From Myxococcus sp. RHSTA-1-4 (GTDB lineage: Bacteria > Myxococcota > Myxococcia > Myxococcales > Myxococcaceae), in contig NZ_JAIQDG010000019.1 in the NCBI RefSeq assembly GCF_020037125.1, positions 144,855 through 208,854 on the forward strand: 64,000 bases of DNA. Reading direction: 5' to 3'. The notes beneath the pieces were generated by a model. The model had not been told where the DNA came from and ran no database searches. It worked only from the letters and a program-made list of their open reading frames with translations. Below are positions 1 to 8,256 of this stretch, piece by piece. The translations under genes were made by a program, and so were the position numbers. Position 1 is the first letter of the stretch. Each line of letters starts with the position of its first letter.

Positions 1-2023
1 GCTCCGGGCGCCGCGACAGGTCCTCGTATGCGAGGACGACGAGGCGCTCGCCCTCGCGCTCCAGCACGTACACCTTCCGGCCGTTCTCGATGACCAGGGC
101 CCTGTCCCGGGCGAGCGCCAGCGCGGTGAACTGGTCGGTGGTGCCGGGCAGCTCGCCCCGCGCGACGGAGTCGATGGAGTCGCCGGAGAACCACGAGAGC
201 ATGAAGCGGGCGCTGGCCGTCGGGCCGTCATAGAAGGCCTCGCCCAGCAGCAGGTCGCCCCGGTCCGCGTCCGCCGCGAGCGTCCAGCCCGAGGGCACCA
301 CACCGTCCGGGTGTCCGCCCCGGACGAGGTCCTCGCCCGCCGGGGACAGCAGCGTCCCGTCACACTCATGGGGCAGCTCGAAGCGCCGCACGCGGTACGA
401 GCCCGAGGACAGCAGCGCCACCTGGAAGAGCTGGCCCCGCGCGGTGGCCAGCGCCGCCGGCCCTCCCTCCACGCGCACGCTCCCGCGCTCCTCCAGGAAG
501 CCGGTGAGGCCCGGCCGCAGGCAGCTCAGCCTCGCGGTGCCCGACTCCTGCGATACGCCGGGCTCTCCCACGCTCACCGTCGCCAGCTCCCACGTGTCGT
601 CCTCGCCGGACCTCGGAAGCAGCCGGAGCCGCTGCGTCCCGGGCGCGAGCGCCATGCCCCCGCCGACGACGGCCGGCCCGTCCGAGGACTCGAGGGCGAG
701 GCGGTGCACGGCGAAGGGGCCCACCGCGGTGACGTCTCCGCCCGCCCCCACCCACAGGCGCTCCAGGGAGCCGTGCCCCACACCCGTGAGGAAGCGCATC
801 GCCCCGGACGGCTCCACCTCCAGCACGCGGCGCCACGGCTGCGCGACGGCGTGGCGCCCGCGCCCCGTCATCCCCAGCGGCGAGACGTGGAGCCCCACCT
901 CGTCGCTCTCCCGGAGCAGCAGCGTGCTCCGCACGGGCGAGACCCCCGCCTCCGTCAGCGCATGGGACTCGACCTCGTAGGCGCGCGTGGAGCCCCGCAC
1001 CCGGAACCACTCGACGAGCAGCCCCGAGTCGTTCACCACGAATCCCACGGGACTCTCCCAGACCTCCGGCGTGCTCCGCGGCGCGAAGGTCTTCACGGGC
1101 ACGGGGTCCGTGGCGCCGTTCAGGTCGGCCGCGCGGAACACGTGGATGCGGCCCATGCCGCCATAAGGGACCAGCTCCTGGGCCAGCACGAGCGTGCCGT
1201 GGCCCTGGACCTGGAAGAACGGCTGCCGGGGGAAGTGCTGGCGGCCCACGAAGGGCGGAGACCGGGCCACGTCCACGGACACGAAGCCGCGCTGGGTGCC
1301 TGCGAGCAGCCGGGTGCCATCAGGAGAGAGGGCCAGCGAACGGCACACTCCCGGCAACACGAAGCTCCGCGTGCTGTCCGCGCTCAGCGCGTTGTCGGGC
1401 CCCACGCGCCAGGCCGTCACCCAGTAGCTGGAGCACGTCCAGAAGAGGTCCCCCCGGCCCGCGCCGGAGAGGATGCTGTCGCTGGCGGGGGACAGCGCGT
1501 ACCGCGACAGCGGGGTGATGCGGTCTCCCGCCAGGCTCAGCAGCTCCAGGCGCTGCCGGCTCCCGACGGCGACGGCACGGTCCGCGCCCAGCGGGATGAA
1601 GAAGGTGGAGAACCGGTCCGACCAGTCCCAGCTCCCGAAGTAGCGCTCCACGTAGAGGTCGAACACCCGCTGGTCCAGCGTGCGCAGCCCGTCGGGGCTC
1701 GCGCGGACCAGGGAGACGGACATGCCGGCGCCATCGAGCCGCTCGCCAAAGAGGATGCGGTCGTCCGAGACGGCCTCCGCCAGCCCTTCCAGCGGGGGAC
1801 GTCCTCCCTCGGCGGGGTCCGCGCCGTAGCTGAGGACGGTGCCGGAGGCCCAGGCCGCCGCGACGGACGTGTCCGCCGCTCCCGCGTGCATGGCGGAGCC
1901 CGGCGCACGTGAAGTCTCTTCGCCCGAGGGAGGCGCGCCCGCCGAGCACGCACAGGACAGCATGGCCAGGAGGAGCGCTCGGCTCCGTGACACCACGGAC
2001 GTCATCACGTCGGGCTTGTTCAT
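1..2023 (-). CDS. Large surface lipoprotein-like protein (3' end beyond window)
   Basis: The reading frame is open from the ATG at 2023 to the left edge (674 codons visible), so the C-terminus is missing. The N-terminus has basic residues, a hydrophobic run (SRALLLAMLSCACS) and then a small-residue linker, which fits a secretory or lipoprotein signal, although the lipobox is not canonical. The body is a clear paralogue of the lipoprotein at 4635-7100: both contain the motif SDDRILFGE, the block DLYVER.GSWDWSDRF, and RQRLELL. It lacks that paralogue's PDAG repeats and Cys-rich segment. Long alternating hydrophobic strands suggest a beta-propeller-like fold; this is inference. The gene lies downstream of a VWA-dockerin gene and an array of hairpin repeats, the same order as in the neighbouring unit. 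Substrate and role are unknown; surface or periplasmic location is inferred. Confidence 0.75.
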   Translation of the reverse strand, partial: MNKPDVMTSVVSRSRALLLAMLSCACSAGAPPSGEETSRAPGSAMHAGAADTSVAAAWASGTVLSYGADPAEGGRPPLEGLAEAVSDDRILFGERLDGAGMSVSLVRASPDGLRTLDQRVFDLYVERYFGSWDWSDRFSTFFIPLGADRAVAVGSRQRLELLSLAGDRITPLSRYALSPASDSILSGAGRGDLFWTCSSYWVTAWRVGPDNALSADSTRSFVLPGVCRSLALSPDGTRLLAGTQRGFVSVDVARSPPFVGRQHFPRQPFFQVQGHGTLVLAQELVPYGGMGRIHVFRAADLNGATDPVPVKTFAPRSTPEVWESPVGFVVNDSGLLVEWFRVRGSTRAYEVESHALTEAGVSPVRSTLLLRESDEVGLHVSPLGMTGRGRHAVAQPWRRVLEVEPSGAMRFLTGVGHGSLERLWVGAGGDVTAVGPFAVHRLALESSDGPAVVGGGMALAPGTQRLRLLPRSGEDDTWELATVSVGEPGVSQESGTARLSCLRPGLTGFLEERGSVRVEGGPAALATARGQLFQVALLSSGSYRVRRFELPHECDGTLLSPAGEDLVRGGHPDGVVPSGWTLAADADRGDLLLGEAFYDGPTASARFMLSWFSGDSIDSVARGELPGTTDQFTALALARDRALVIENGRKVYVLEREGERLVVLAYEDLSRRPE

Positions 2024-2041
2024 GGGTCCAGTCCCCCTTCA

Positions 2042-2395
2042 GCGAAGAACACCCGCGGCCCGGCTACAGGCAGCCCTGCATGAGCCGCGGCGCAACACCT
2101 GCGAAGCACACCCGCGGCCCGGCTACAGGCAGCCCTGCATGAGCCGCGGCGCATCACCTGCGAAGCACACCCGCGGCCCGGCTACAGGCAGCCCTGCATG
2201 AGCCGCGGCGCAACACCTGCGAAGCACACCCGCGGCCCGGCTACAGGCAGCCCTGCATGAGCCGTGGCGCAACACCTGCGAAGCACACCCGCGGCCCGGG
2301 AAGAAGCCGACATGCCCGGGCCACGGCGCAACACTTCCGAAGCACACCCGCGGTCCGGACCAAGGCGGCCCTGCCCGGACCGCGGTGCGGCACCT
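2042..2395. repeat. Six tandem 59-bp hairpin repeats
   Basis: Six units start at 2042, 2101, 2160, 2219, 2278 and 2337, each 59 bp, beginning with (G)CGAAG.ACACCCGCGG. Units 1-4 are almost identical; units 5 and 6 diverge. Each unit can fold: unit 5 has arms GGCCCGGG and CCCGGGCC, and unit 6 has the perfect arms CGCGGTCCGG and CCGGACCGCG. The arms differ between units but remain complementary. The array fills the gap between the VWA gene (stop at 2400) and the lipoprotein gene (start at 2023), so unit 6 lies where a terminator of the VWA gene would be. No T-run follows. The gap holds no credible gene. Confidence 0.85.
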
Positions 2396-2399
2396 CGGC

Positions 2400-3404
2400 C
2401 TACTTCACGGTCGTCGTGCAGCCGCGGCCGTAGTTCTGGAGCACCGTGTTGTGGTCGTAGATGTTCACGATGCGGTCGCGGTTGAAGTCCGTCGGCGTCC
2501 CGGCGGGCACCGTCTGGCCGTACTGCGCGAGCACGGCCGAGCGGTCCGCGACGTTGACGCAGCCGTCACCGGTGGCATCACCCGGTACCGGCGTGGCCTG
2601 GGCGGGCGGCGTCGACGGGGTGATGCCCGCGTAGCGGCCGTTCGTCTCGTTGCTCAGCCCGCCGAAGAACGCGGCGTCGTTGTTCGCCAGCGTGGCCGCG
2701 GCGAAGCCACTGCGGGCGCGGGGGTCCTCCGCGTCCTCGGTGACCAGGTCGGCCTGGAACGGGACGAAGTCATAGAGGTGGTCGATGTCCACGATGAGCG
2801 TCAGGCCCGCGGGAGGGATGCCGCCGGAGCAGGGCCCCGGGGCGTTCGCGCTGCCCGTGCACGCCTTGTTGCGCACCTTCCACTGCCAGCTGTTCGTATC
2901 CAGCGAGGGATAGGGATTCGCGCTGCTGGGGCCGTAGCACTGGTCGGTGGTCGGCGTGTTGTTCTCCTCGCCGTCCGTCGCCATGTAGATGCGCTTGGAG
3001 TGGAACTCGTTGGGCAGGTAGTTGATGAGCGCGTCCACCGCGGCGCACACGGAGTGGGCCAGCGGCGTGACGCCGCCCAGCGTGGCCGCGTTCACCGCCG
3101 CCTTGACCTCCGCCGCCGTCTTGTTCTGGGTGAAGCTGTAGACCTGGGTGTAGCTCGAGCCCTCGAAGGTCCAGAAGGCATACTTCGTCGGCTGGGGCGG
3201 AACGATGTCCAGGAAGGCGTTGATGCGCTCCTTGGCGACCTGGAAGCGCGTCTTCCCGGGCACCGACTCGAGCTGCATGCTGCCGGTCCGGTCGAGCAGG
3301 ACGAGCACGTGCTCATCCGCGCTCGCCACACCGGAGGTCAAGGCCGCCGCGCACGCCACGCCCATCGCCGCCCGAGGAAACAGCTTCTGAAACACGGTCT
3401 TCAT
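2400..3404 (-). CDS. Secreted von Willebrand A protein with dockerin-like C-terminus
   Basis: 334 aa. I chose the inner ATG at 3404 because a GGGGG element lies about 7 nt upstream and a good signal peptide follows (hydrophobic core ending near ASA, residue 29). A VWA domain starts at once: the MIDAS motif DRTGS is at about residues 38-42 and the later TDGEEN loop supplies the other metal-site residues. The C-terminal 60 residues carry two dockerin type I-like calcium loops: GDATGDGCVNVAD and DFNRDRIVNIYD, ending in NYGRGC plus six residues. VWA domains bind ligands through a divalent metal; dockerins bind cohesins in cellulosomes, but no cohesin is visible here. It is a close paralogue of 7205-8221. 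It sits 70 bp downstream of the trypsin gene and is probably co-transcribed with it. Secreted or surface location is inferred. Confidence 0.85.
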   Translation of the reverse strand: MKTVFQKLFPRAAMGVACAAALTSGVASADEHVLVLLDRTGSMQLESVPGKTRFQVAKERINAFLDIVPPQPTKYAFWTFEGSSYTQVYSFTQNKTAAEVKAAVNAATLGGVTPLAHSVCAAVDALINYLPNEFHSKRIYMATDGEENNTPTTDQCYGPSSANPYPSLDTNSWQWKVRNKACTGSANAPGPCSGGIPPAGLTLIVDIDHLYDFVPFQADLVTEDAEDPRARSGFAAATLANNDAAFFGGLSNETNGRYAGITPSTPPAQATPVPGDATGDGCVNVADRSAVLAQYGQTVPAGTPTDFNRDRIVNIYDHNTVLQNYGRGCTTTVK

Positions 3405-3474
3405 GTGGATACCCCCATGGATTGGCTGCTCATGCACTGCTTCGACTTCGCTTCGCTCACTGCCTACGGCGGGG

Positions 3475-4515
3475 CTACGGACAACCCTGCCCGTAGTTCT
3501 GGAGGACGATGAGGCGGTCCTGGATGTTGATGACGCCGTCGCGCGTCAGGTCGAGCGCGGGGTCGGCGGGCGGCACCGTCTGGCCATAGGCCGCGGTGAC
3601 CTGGTTCAGGTCCGTGTCATTCACACAGCCGTCCGCGTTGACGTCCCCGAAGACGGAGACGGGGCCGGTGTAGCCGCGAATCCACTGCACGAAGCGGCTC
3701 ACGCGCGCGAAGACGGTGTAGCTGCTGCAGCTGCCGCCCACGCCCCAGCTCACGATGCCAATCTGCTCCCAGCCGCCGCTGAACCGGCCGCTCTCCACGA
3801 CCAGCGGCCCGCCGCTGTCACCATGGCAGCCGCCGGAGGTGCCGTTGAGGTAGCCCGCGCACACCATGCTGTCGCGCACCGTCGCCGGCAGCGTGCCCGC
3901 GCTGTTGCACGTGGCGGTGTCCTGCACCGGCAGCAGCGTCTCCATCAGCAGGTCAGACGCACCGCTCCCCGGAGAGGTGTTGCCCCAGCCGCTCACGCGC
4001 GCGGTGGCCCCCACCGCGGCGTCCGTCTCGCGCAGGGCGATGGGCTGCACGCGCGGCGTGTACGTCACGGGCGTGGACAGCTCGAGCAGCGCGACGTCGT
4101 TCTCCAGCGTCCAGGAGTTGTAGGACGGGTGCCTCACGACACGGCGGACGCCCCGCGTCTGCACGTAGCTGTCCGGCGCGGAGCGCTGGTGCAGCCCCAG
4201 GCGGACGGTGAAGCTCCCCGCGCTGAGCCCCTCCACGCAGTGGGCCGCGGTGAGCACCCAGTCACTGTCGATGAGCGAGCCACCGCAATAGTGCGAGTAC
4301 CCCGGCACGGAGAGCTGCGCCTGCCACGGGTACTCGCCCACGTCGGCCACCGTGCCGCCGATGATTTCCGACGCCATGGAGGCCGTGGGCTCCACGGCCA
4401 CCTCCTCCACCTCCGAGGACAGACATCCCGCCTGCGGCACCACCAGGGCCAGACACAGCAGCACGCCCCCGGACGACAGGCGCGACCTGCTCGCTTCCAC
4501 GGACTCCGTCTTCAT
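3475..4515 (-). CDS. Trypsin-family (S1) serine protease with dockerin-like C-terminus
   Basis: 346 aa from the ATG at 4515, which has a strong AAGGAG 7 nt upstream; the longer frame upstream has no ribosome site. A hydrophobic N-terminus ends in PQAGC, so it may be a lipoprotein. A pro-segment leads to the mature start IIGG (residue 51). The catalytic triad is visible: His92 in TAAHC, Asp140 in ENDVALL, Ser234 in GDSGGP. The residue that sets primary specificity (chymotrypsin position 189) is Gly228, not the Asp of true trypsins, so cleavage after small or hydrophobic residues is more likely; this is inference. The last 60 residues form two dockerin-like loops (GDVNADGCVNDTD and DLTRDGVINIQD) ending NYGQGCP. 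It heads unit B of the secreted-protein island. Confidence 0.9.
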   Translation of the reverse strand: MKTESVEASRSRLSSGGVLLCLALVVPQAGCLSSEVEEVAVEPTASMASEIIGGTVADVGEYPWQAQLSVPGYSHYCGGSLIDSDWVLTAAHCVEGLSAGSFTVRLGLHQRSAPDSYVQTRGVRRVVRHPSYNSWTLENDVALLELSTPVTYTPRVQPIALRETDAAVGATARVSGWGNTSPGSGASDLLMETLLPVQDTATCNSAGTLPATVRDSMVCAGYLNGTSGGCHGDSGGPLVVESGRFSGGWEQIGIVSWGVGGSCSSYTVFARVSRFVQWIRGYTGPVSVFGDVNADGCVNDTDLNQVTAAYGQTVPPADPALDLTRDGVINIQDRLIVLQNYGQGCP

Positions 4516-4634
4516 GTGGCGCTCCTTCTTGGGTTGTTCGCTGCAACGGCGGACACACGTCTCGCGCTCACCTCGGGAGGGACCCGGGCGTTCAGGACGG
4601 GCTCGATGCGAGGACTGCTCGAAGGGCCCGAGCG

Positions 4635-7100
4635 CTACCGGGCCGGACTTCCTCCACAGGCCGGCGTGGCCACGGTGAGTGCGTCGTTCATGCCCAGCAC
4701 GAGCCACTCGCCGGAGAACACGAGCGAGCGCACGGCGCTGGGGGTGGGGTAGCGCGCGAGCACGGAGAGGTCATCCGCGCCGAGGGCGATGACCCCGAAG
4801 GGCGCGGTCGCGAGGGCGAGGTACGCCACGGTGCCGTCGAAGGCGAGGATGCGCCGGACGTCCAGGGGCGTGGGGAGCTGGGACAGGTCCACGTGCTTCC
4901 GGGTGACGATGCGAGTGCCCTGGCGCTCCAGCAGGTGGACCTGCCGGCCGTTCTCGATGACCAGGGCGAGCCCCTTCGCGAGCGCGATGGCGGTGAACTG
5001 GTCCGTCGTCCCCGACAGCACGCCGGTGGCCGCGTCCTCGCCCGTCCAGGAGGACCAGCGCAGGGACAGCCGCGCGGGCTTCGCGGGGTCCTCGAAGCGG
5101 ACCTCACCCAGCAGCACTTCCGAGCGCTCCCCATCCACCGCGAAGGCCCAGTCCGTGCGCGTCCCCGCGCCACCCTCCAGCGTGAAGGTCCGCTCGGTCG
5201 CGGGCGAGAGCACGGCGCCCGTGCAGGTGGCGGGCAGCGTGAAGCGCCGCAGCCGGTAGCCGCCCTGCGACGCGGGCGACACCTGGAAGAGCTGCCCCTC
5301 CGAGGAGGCCAGGGCCGCCGGGCCTCCCGCGACACTCACGTGGCCGGCCGGCTCCAGCAGCGCTCCGGCGCCAGGGCGCAGGCAGCTCAGCACCGCGGTG
5401 CCGTCCTCCTGGTGCACGTTGGAGCCGCGCGCGGGCAGCGTCACCAGCTCCAGGGGGCCCTGTCCCGAGACAGGCGGCGCGAGCCGCAGCCGCCGGGTGT
5501 CCGCCGGGAGCAGCATGCCGCCGGTGACGAGCACGGGCTGCTCGGGAGCCGAGACGTCCACGCGGTGGGACTCGAAGGGCCCCACCGCCTGAATGGTTCC
5601 GTCCGGGGCGGCACGCACGCGCTCCAGGGCGCCATGGTGGAGACCGGTCCGGAAGCGCATCGCGCCGGAGTCCTCCAGCGTGAGCACGCGGCGCCACGGC
5701 TGCGTCACGGCGTGCCGTCCCGCGCCGGTGAGCAACAGCGGGGAGAGGTGCAGCCCCACCTCCTCGCCCTGGCGCAGGGGGATGCTGCCCACCACCGGTG
5801 AGACGCCCCCCGCCGTCAGGGTGTGCCGCTCCACCGTGTACGAGCGCAACGTGCCCCCCAGGCGGAACCACTCCACCAGCAGCTCACCGTCGAACAGCAC
5901 GAAGCCCAGGGGACGCTCCCAGCGCCCGGCGCCCTCCTGCGGCGCGAAGGTCGCCACCGGCGAGGGTGTCCCTCCACCGGACAGGTCCGCGGCGCGATAC
6001 ACGAAGATGCGGCCCAGCTCGCCGTAGCGGAGCAGCTCGTGCGCCACGACGAACGCGCCCCGGGCCTGCACGTGGAAGAAGGCCTGCGACGCGAAGAAGG
6101 CCGGACGGACGACCGGGCCCGAAGATGAGGACACGTCCACCGGCACGAGGCCCAGCGAGGTCGCGGCCCACAGCGTGTTGCCGTCCGGGGACAGGGCCAG
6201 CGAGCGGCAGGTGCCCCCGGGGAGCTGGAAGGCGTGCCCGGTGTCCTCGCTCAGCGCGTTGTCCGCCCCGACACGCCAGGCCGTCACCACGAAGCCGGCG
6301 CACGTCCAGAAGCGGTCTCCCCGCCCCGCGCCCGAGACGATGCTGTCGCTGGCGGGGTGGAGCGCGTACCGCGACAGCGAGGTGAGGCGGTCCCCCTCCA
6401 GCCCCAGCAACTCCAGGCGCTGCCGCGTCCCCACGATGACGACGCGGTCCGGCCCCAGGGGCACGAAGAAGGTGGTGAAGCGGTCCGACCAGTCCCAGCT
6501 CCCCAGCAGGCGCTCGACGTACAGGTCCAGGACACGCTGGTCCAGCCGCGTCAGCCCATCCGGGCCCACTCGCACCAGGGACACCGACAGCGCGCTGCCG
6601 CCCAGGGGTTCGCCAAACAGGATGCGGTCGTCCGACACGGACTCCGCCAGCCCCTCCAGCGGTGGACCGCCCTGCTCCACCGGCGCCGAGCCGTGGCTCC
6701 ACACCGTGCCGAACGTCGCGGCGGGACGTGAGAGGGGCTCGCCCCGGCACGCGCCGCTCACACAGCGGTCCCCCGACGTACACGACTGGCCGTCATCACA
6801 GCCGGTGCCGTCCGGCGCGGCGGGGTAGACGCAGTGGCCGGACTCGTCGAGCCGCTCCGCCGTGCAGGGGTCGCCGTCATGACACGCTCCCGCGTCGGGC
6901 TCCGGGAAACCGCCGTCCGGCACCCCGGCATCGGGCTCGCCCGCGTCCGGGTCCCCGGCGTCCGGCTCGCCCGCGTCCACGACTCCCGCGTCATCGGTGG
7001 AGGCATCGCCGGGCGGCACGCCCGGAGCATCGCCGGCGCACGCCATGAGCATCGCGACCAGGAGACATCCCGGCACTCGCGACCAGCCTGGGAGCAACAT
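4635..7100 (-). CDS. Large PDAG-repeat surface lipoprotein
   Basis: 821 aa. The start at 7100 has GGAAGGA about 8 nt upstream and gives a clean lipoprotein signal with lipobox LMAC (Cys near residue 20). A flexible linker of PDAG/PDAGE repeats follows (about residues 30-65), then a Cys-rich module of about 50 residues with eight Cys (CHDGDPC ... CDDGQSC ... CVSGAC), a pattern common in myxobacterial surface proteins. The remaining 700 residues contain repeated beta-strand segments and look propeller-like. It is a paralogue of the partial gene at 1-2023. It lies downstream of VWA gene 7205-8221, separated by a strong hairpin, so it may have its own promoter. Anchoring in the outer membrane is inferred; no enzymatic motif was recognised. 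Confidence 0.85.
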   Translation of the reverse strand: MLLPGWSRVPGCLLVAMLMACAGDAPGVPPGDASTDDAGVVDAGEPDAGDPDAGEPDAGVPDGGFPEPDAGACHDGDPCTAERLDESGHCVYPAAPDGTGCDDGQSCTSGDRCVSGACRGEPLSRPAATFGTVWSHGSAPVEQGGPPLEGLAESVSDDRILFGEPLGGSALSVSLVRVGPDGLTRLDQRVLDLYVERLLGSWDWSDRFTTFFVPLGPDRVVIVGTRQRLELLGLEGDRLTSLSRYALHPASDSIVSGAGRGDRFWTCAGFVVTAWRVGADNALSEDTGHAFQLPGGTCRSLALSPDGNTLWAATSLGLVPVDVSSSSGPVVRPAFFASQAFFHVQARGAFVVAHELLRYGELGRIFVYRAADLSGGGTPSPVATFAPQEGAGRWERPLGFVLFDGELLVEWFRLGGTLRSYTVERHTLTAGGVSPVVGSIPLRQGEEVGLHLSPLLLTGAGRHAVTQPWRRVLTLEDSGAMRFRTGLHHGALERVRAAPDGTIQAVGPFESHRVDVSAPEQPVLVTGGMLLPADTRRLRLAPPVSGQGPLELVTLPARGSNVHQEDGTAVLSCLRPGAGALLEPAGHVSVAGGPAALASSEGQLFQVSPASQGGYRLRRFTLPATCTGAVLSPATERTFTLEGGAGTRTDWAFAVDGERSEVLLGEVRFEDPAKPARLSLRWSSWTGEDAATGVLSGTTDQFTAIALAKGLALVIENGRQVHLLERQGTRIVTRKHVDLSQLPTPLDVRRILAFDGTVAYLALATAPFGVIALGADDLSVLARYPTPSAVRSLVFSGEWLVLGMNDALTVATPACGGSPAR

Positions 7101-7162
7101 GGCAGGGTCCTTCCTGGGCTCCGGTGCCGGCACCACCGGAGCCCGCCTGGGCGGATGAGACC

Positions 7163-7191
7163 GCCGGGCGTGGAACGAAGCCACGCCCGGC
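7163..7191 (-). terminator. Strong hairpin after VWA gene
   Basis: A perfect 11-bp stem (GCCGGGCGTGG at 7163-7173, CCACGCCCGGC at 7181-7191) with a 7-nt loop begins 14 nt past the stop of the VWA gene at 7205. No T-run follows, which is common for hairpin terminators in very high G+C genomes. It may act as a terminator or as an mRNA 3' stabiliser. Confidence 0.65.
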
Positions 7192-7204
7192 ACATGCTAC
7201 GGAG

Positions 7205-8221
7205 CTACTTCACCGTGGCGGTGCAGCCGCGGCCGTAGTTGTTCAACACCGTCTGGTAGTCGTAGGAGTCGACCACCAGGTTGCGGTTGAAGTCGGACGG
7301 CGTACCGGCCTGTACCGTCTTTCCGTACAGGCTCAGCACCAGCGAGCGGTCCGTGACATTCACGCAGCCATCCAGGTTGGCGTCGCCGGGCAGCGGCGTC
7401 GCCTGGGCCGGAGGCGTGGACGGGGTGATGGCCACGTAGCGCCCCTTCGTCTCCTGGGAGACGCCCTGGAAGAAGCTGGCGTCGGCGTTCAGCGACGCGG
7501 TCGCCGTGAGGCCCGTGTCCAGCTCGCCGTCCTCGACGCCCTCGGAGCGCGCGGCATTGTCGAAGGGCACGGTGTCGGTGAAGAGGTGGTCGATGTCGAC
7601 AATCATCGTCAGCCCCGCCGGGTACGGAGGGGGGAGGACGCCGCAGGGGCCGGGCTCATTGGCGAGGCCGGTGCAGGCCTTGTTGCGGACCTTCCACTGC
7701 CAGCTCCCGCTGTCCAGGTTGGGGTAGGCGTTCACGCTGTACGGGCCGTAGCACTGGTCCGTGGTGGGCGTGGTGTTCTCCTCGCCGTCCGTGGCCAGGT
7801 ACACGCGCTTGGTGTGGAGCTGGGTGGGGAGGAAGGCCAGCAGGTGGTCGATGCCCGCGCAGACGGAGTGGGCCAGCGGGGTGTTGCCGCCCGCGACCGC
7901 CGCGTTGACCGCCGCCTTGATTTCCGCCGCCGTCTTGTTGTCGCTGAAGTTGTAGACGGGCGTGGCGGCCGTCCCGGAGAACTTCCAGAACGCATACTTC
8001 CGGGTCGTGGGGGCCACGGTGTCGAGGAAGTTGTTGATGTTGTCCTTGGCCACCTGGAGGCGCGTCTTCCCGGGCACGGACGTCAAGGACATGCTGCCCG
8101 TCACGTCGAGGAGGATGAGGACGTGCTCGTCCGCCATCGCCGCGCTGGAGTACAGGCCGCCGGCACAGGCGAGCGCCACGGCGGTCCGGGAGAGGAAACG
8201 TCGCTGGGATGCGATGCTCAT
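7205..8221 (-). CDS. Secreted von Willebrand A protein with dockerin-like C-terminus
   Basis: 338 aa, ATG at 8221 with AGGA about 10 nt upstream. The signal peptide ends near residue 30 (SSAAMA). The VWA MIDAS motif DVTGS is at about residues 39-43 and the TDGEEN motif follows mid-protein. The C-terminus has two dockerin-like loops, GDANLDGCVNVTD and a weaker DFNRNLVVDSYD in which several calcium ligands differ, ending NYGRGC plus six residues. It is highly similar to 2400-3404 throughout, including Cys positions in the segment WQWKVRNKACTG. It follows the S8 protease gene by only 35 bp and is surely in the same transcript. Likely an extracellular metal-dependent adhesion or scaffold protein; the partner is unknown. 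Confidence 0.87.
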   Translation of the reverse strand: MSIASQRRFLSRTAVALACAGGLYSSAAMADEHVLILLDVTGSMSLTSVPGKTRLQVAKDNINNFLDTVAPTTRKYAFWKFSGTAATPVYNFSDNKTAAEIKAAVNAAVAGGNTPLAHSVCAGIDHLLAFLPTQLHTKRVYLATDGEENTTPTTDQCYGPYSVNAYPNLDSGSWQWKVRNKACTGLANEPGPCGVLPPPYPAGLTMIVDIDHLFTDTVPFDNAARSEGVEDGELDTGLTATASLNADASFFQGVSQETKGRYVAITPSTPPAQATPLPGDANLDGCVNVTDRSLVLSLYGKTVQAGTPSDFNRNLVVDSYDYQTVLNNYGRGCTATVK

Positions 8222-8256
8222 ATGCGGTTGTTCCTGGTTGAGGTGGGGTGTGGGTG

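Noticed and set aside
311..1912. Long plus-strand open frame of 533 codons
   Set aside because: It is antisense to the open minus-strand frame that is clearly paralogous to the lipoprotein at 4635-7100; its Arg/Pro/His-rich translation is the usual shadow in high G+C DNA.
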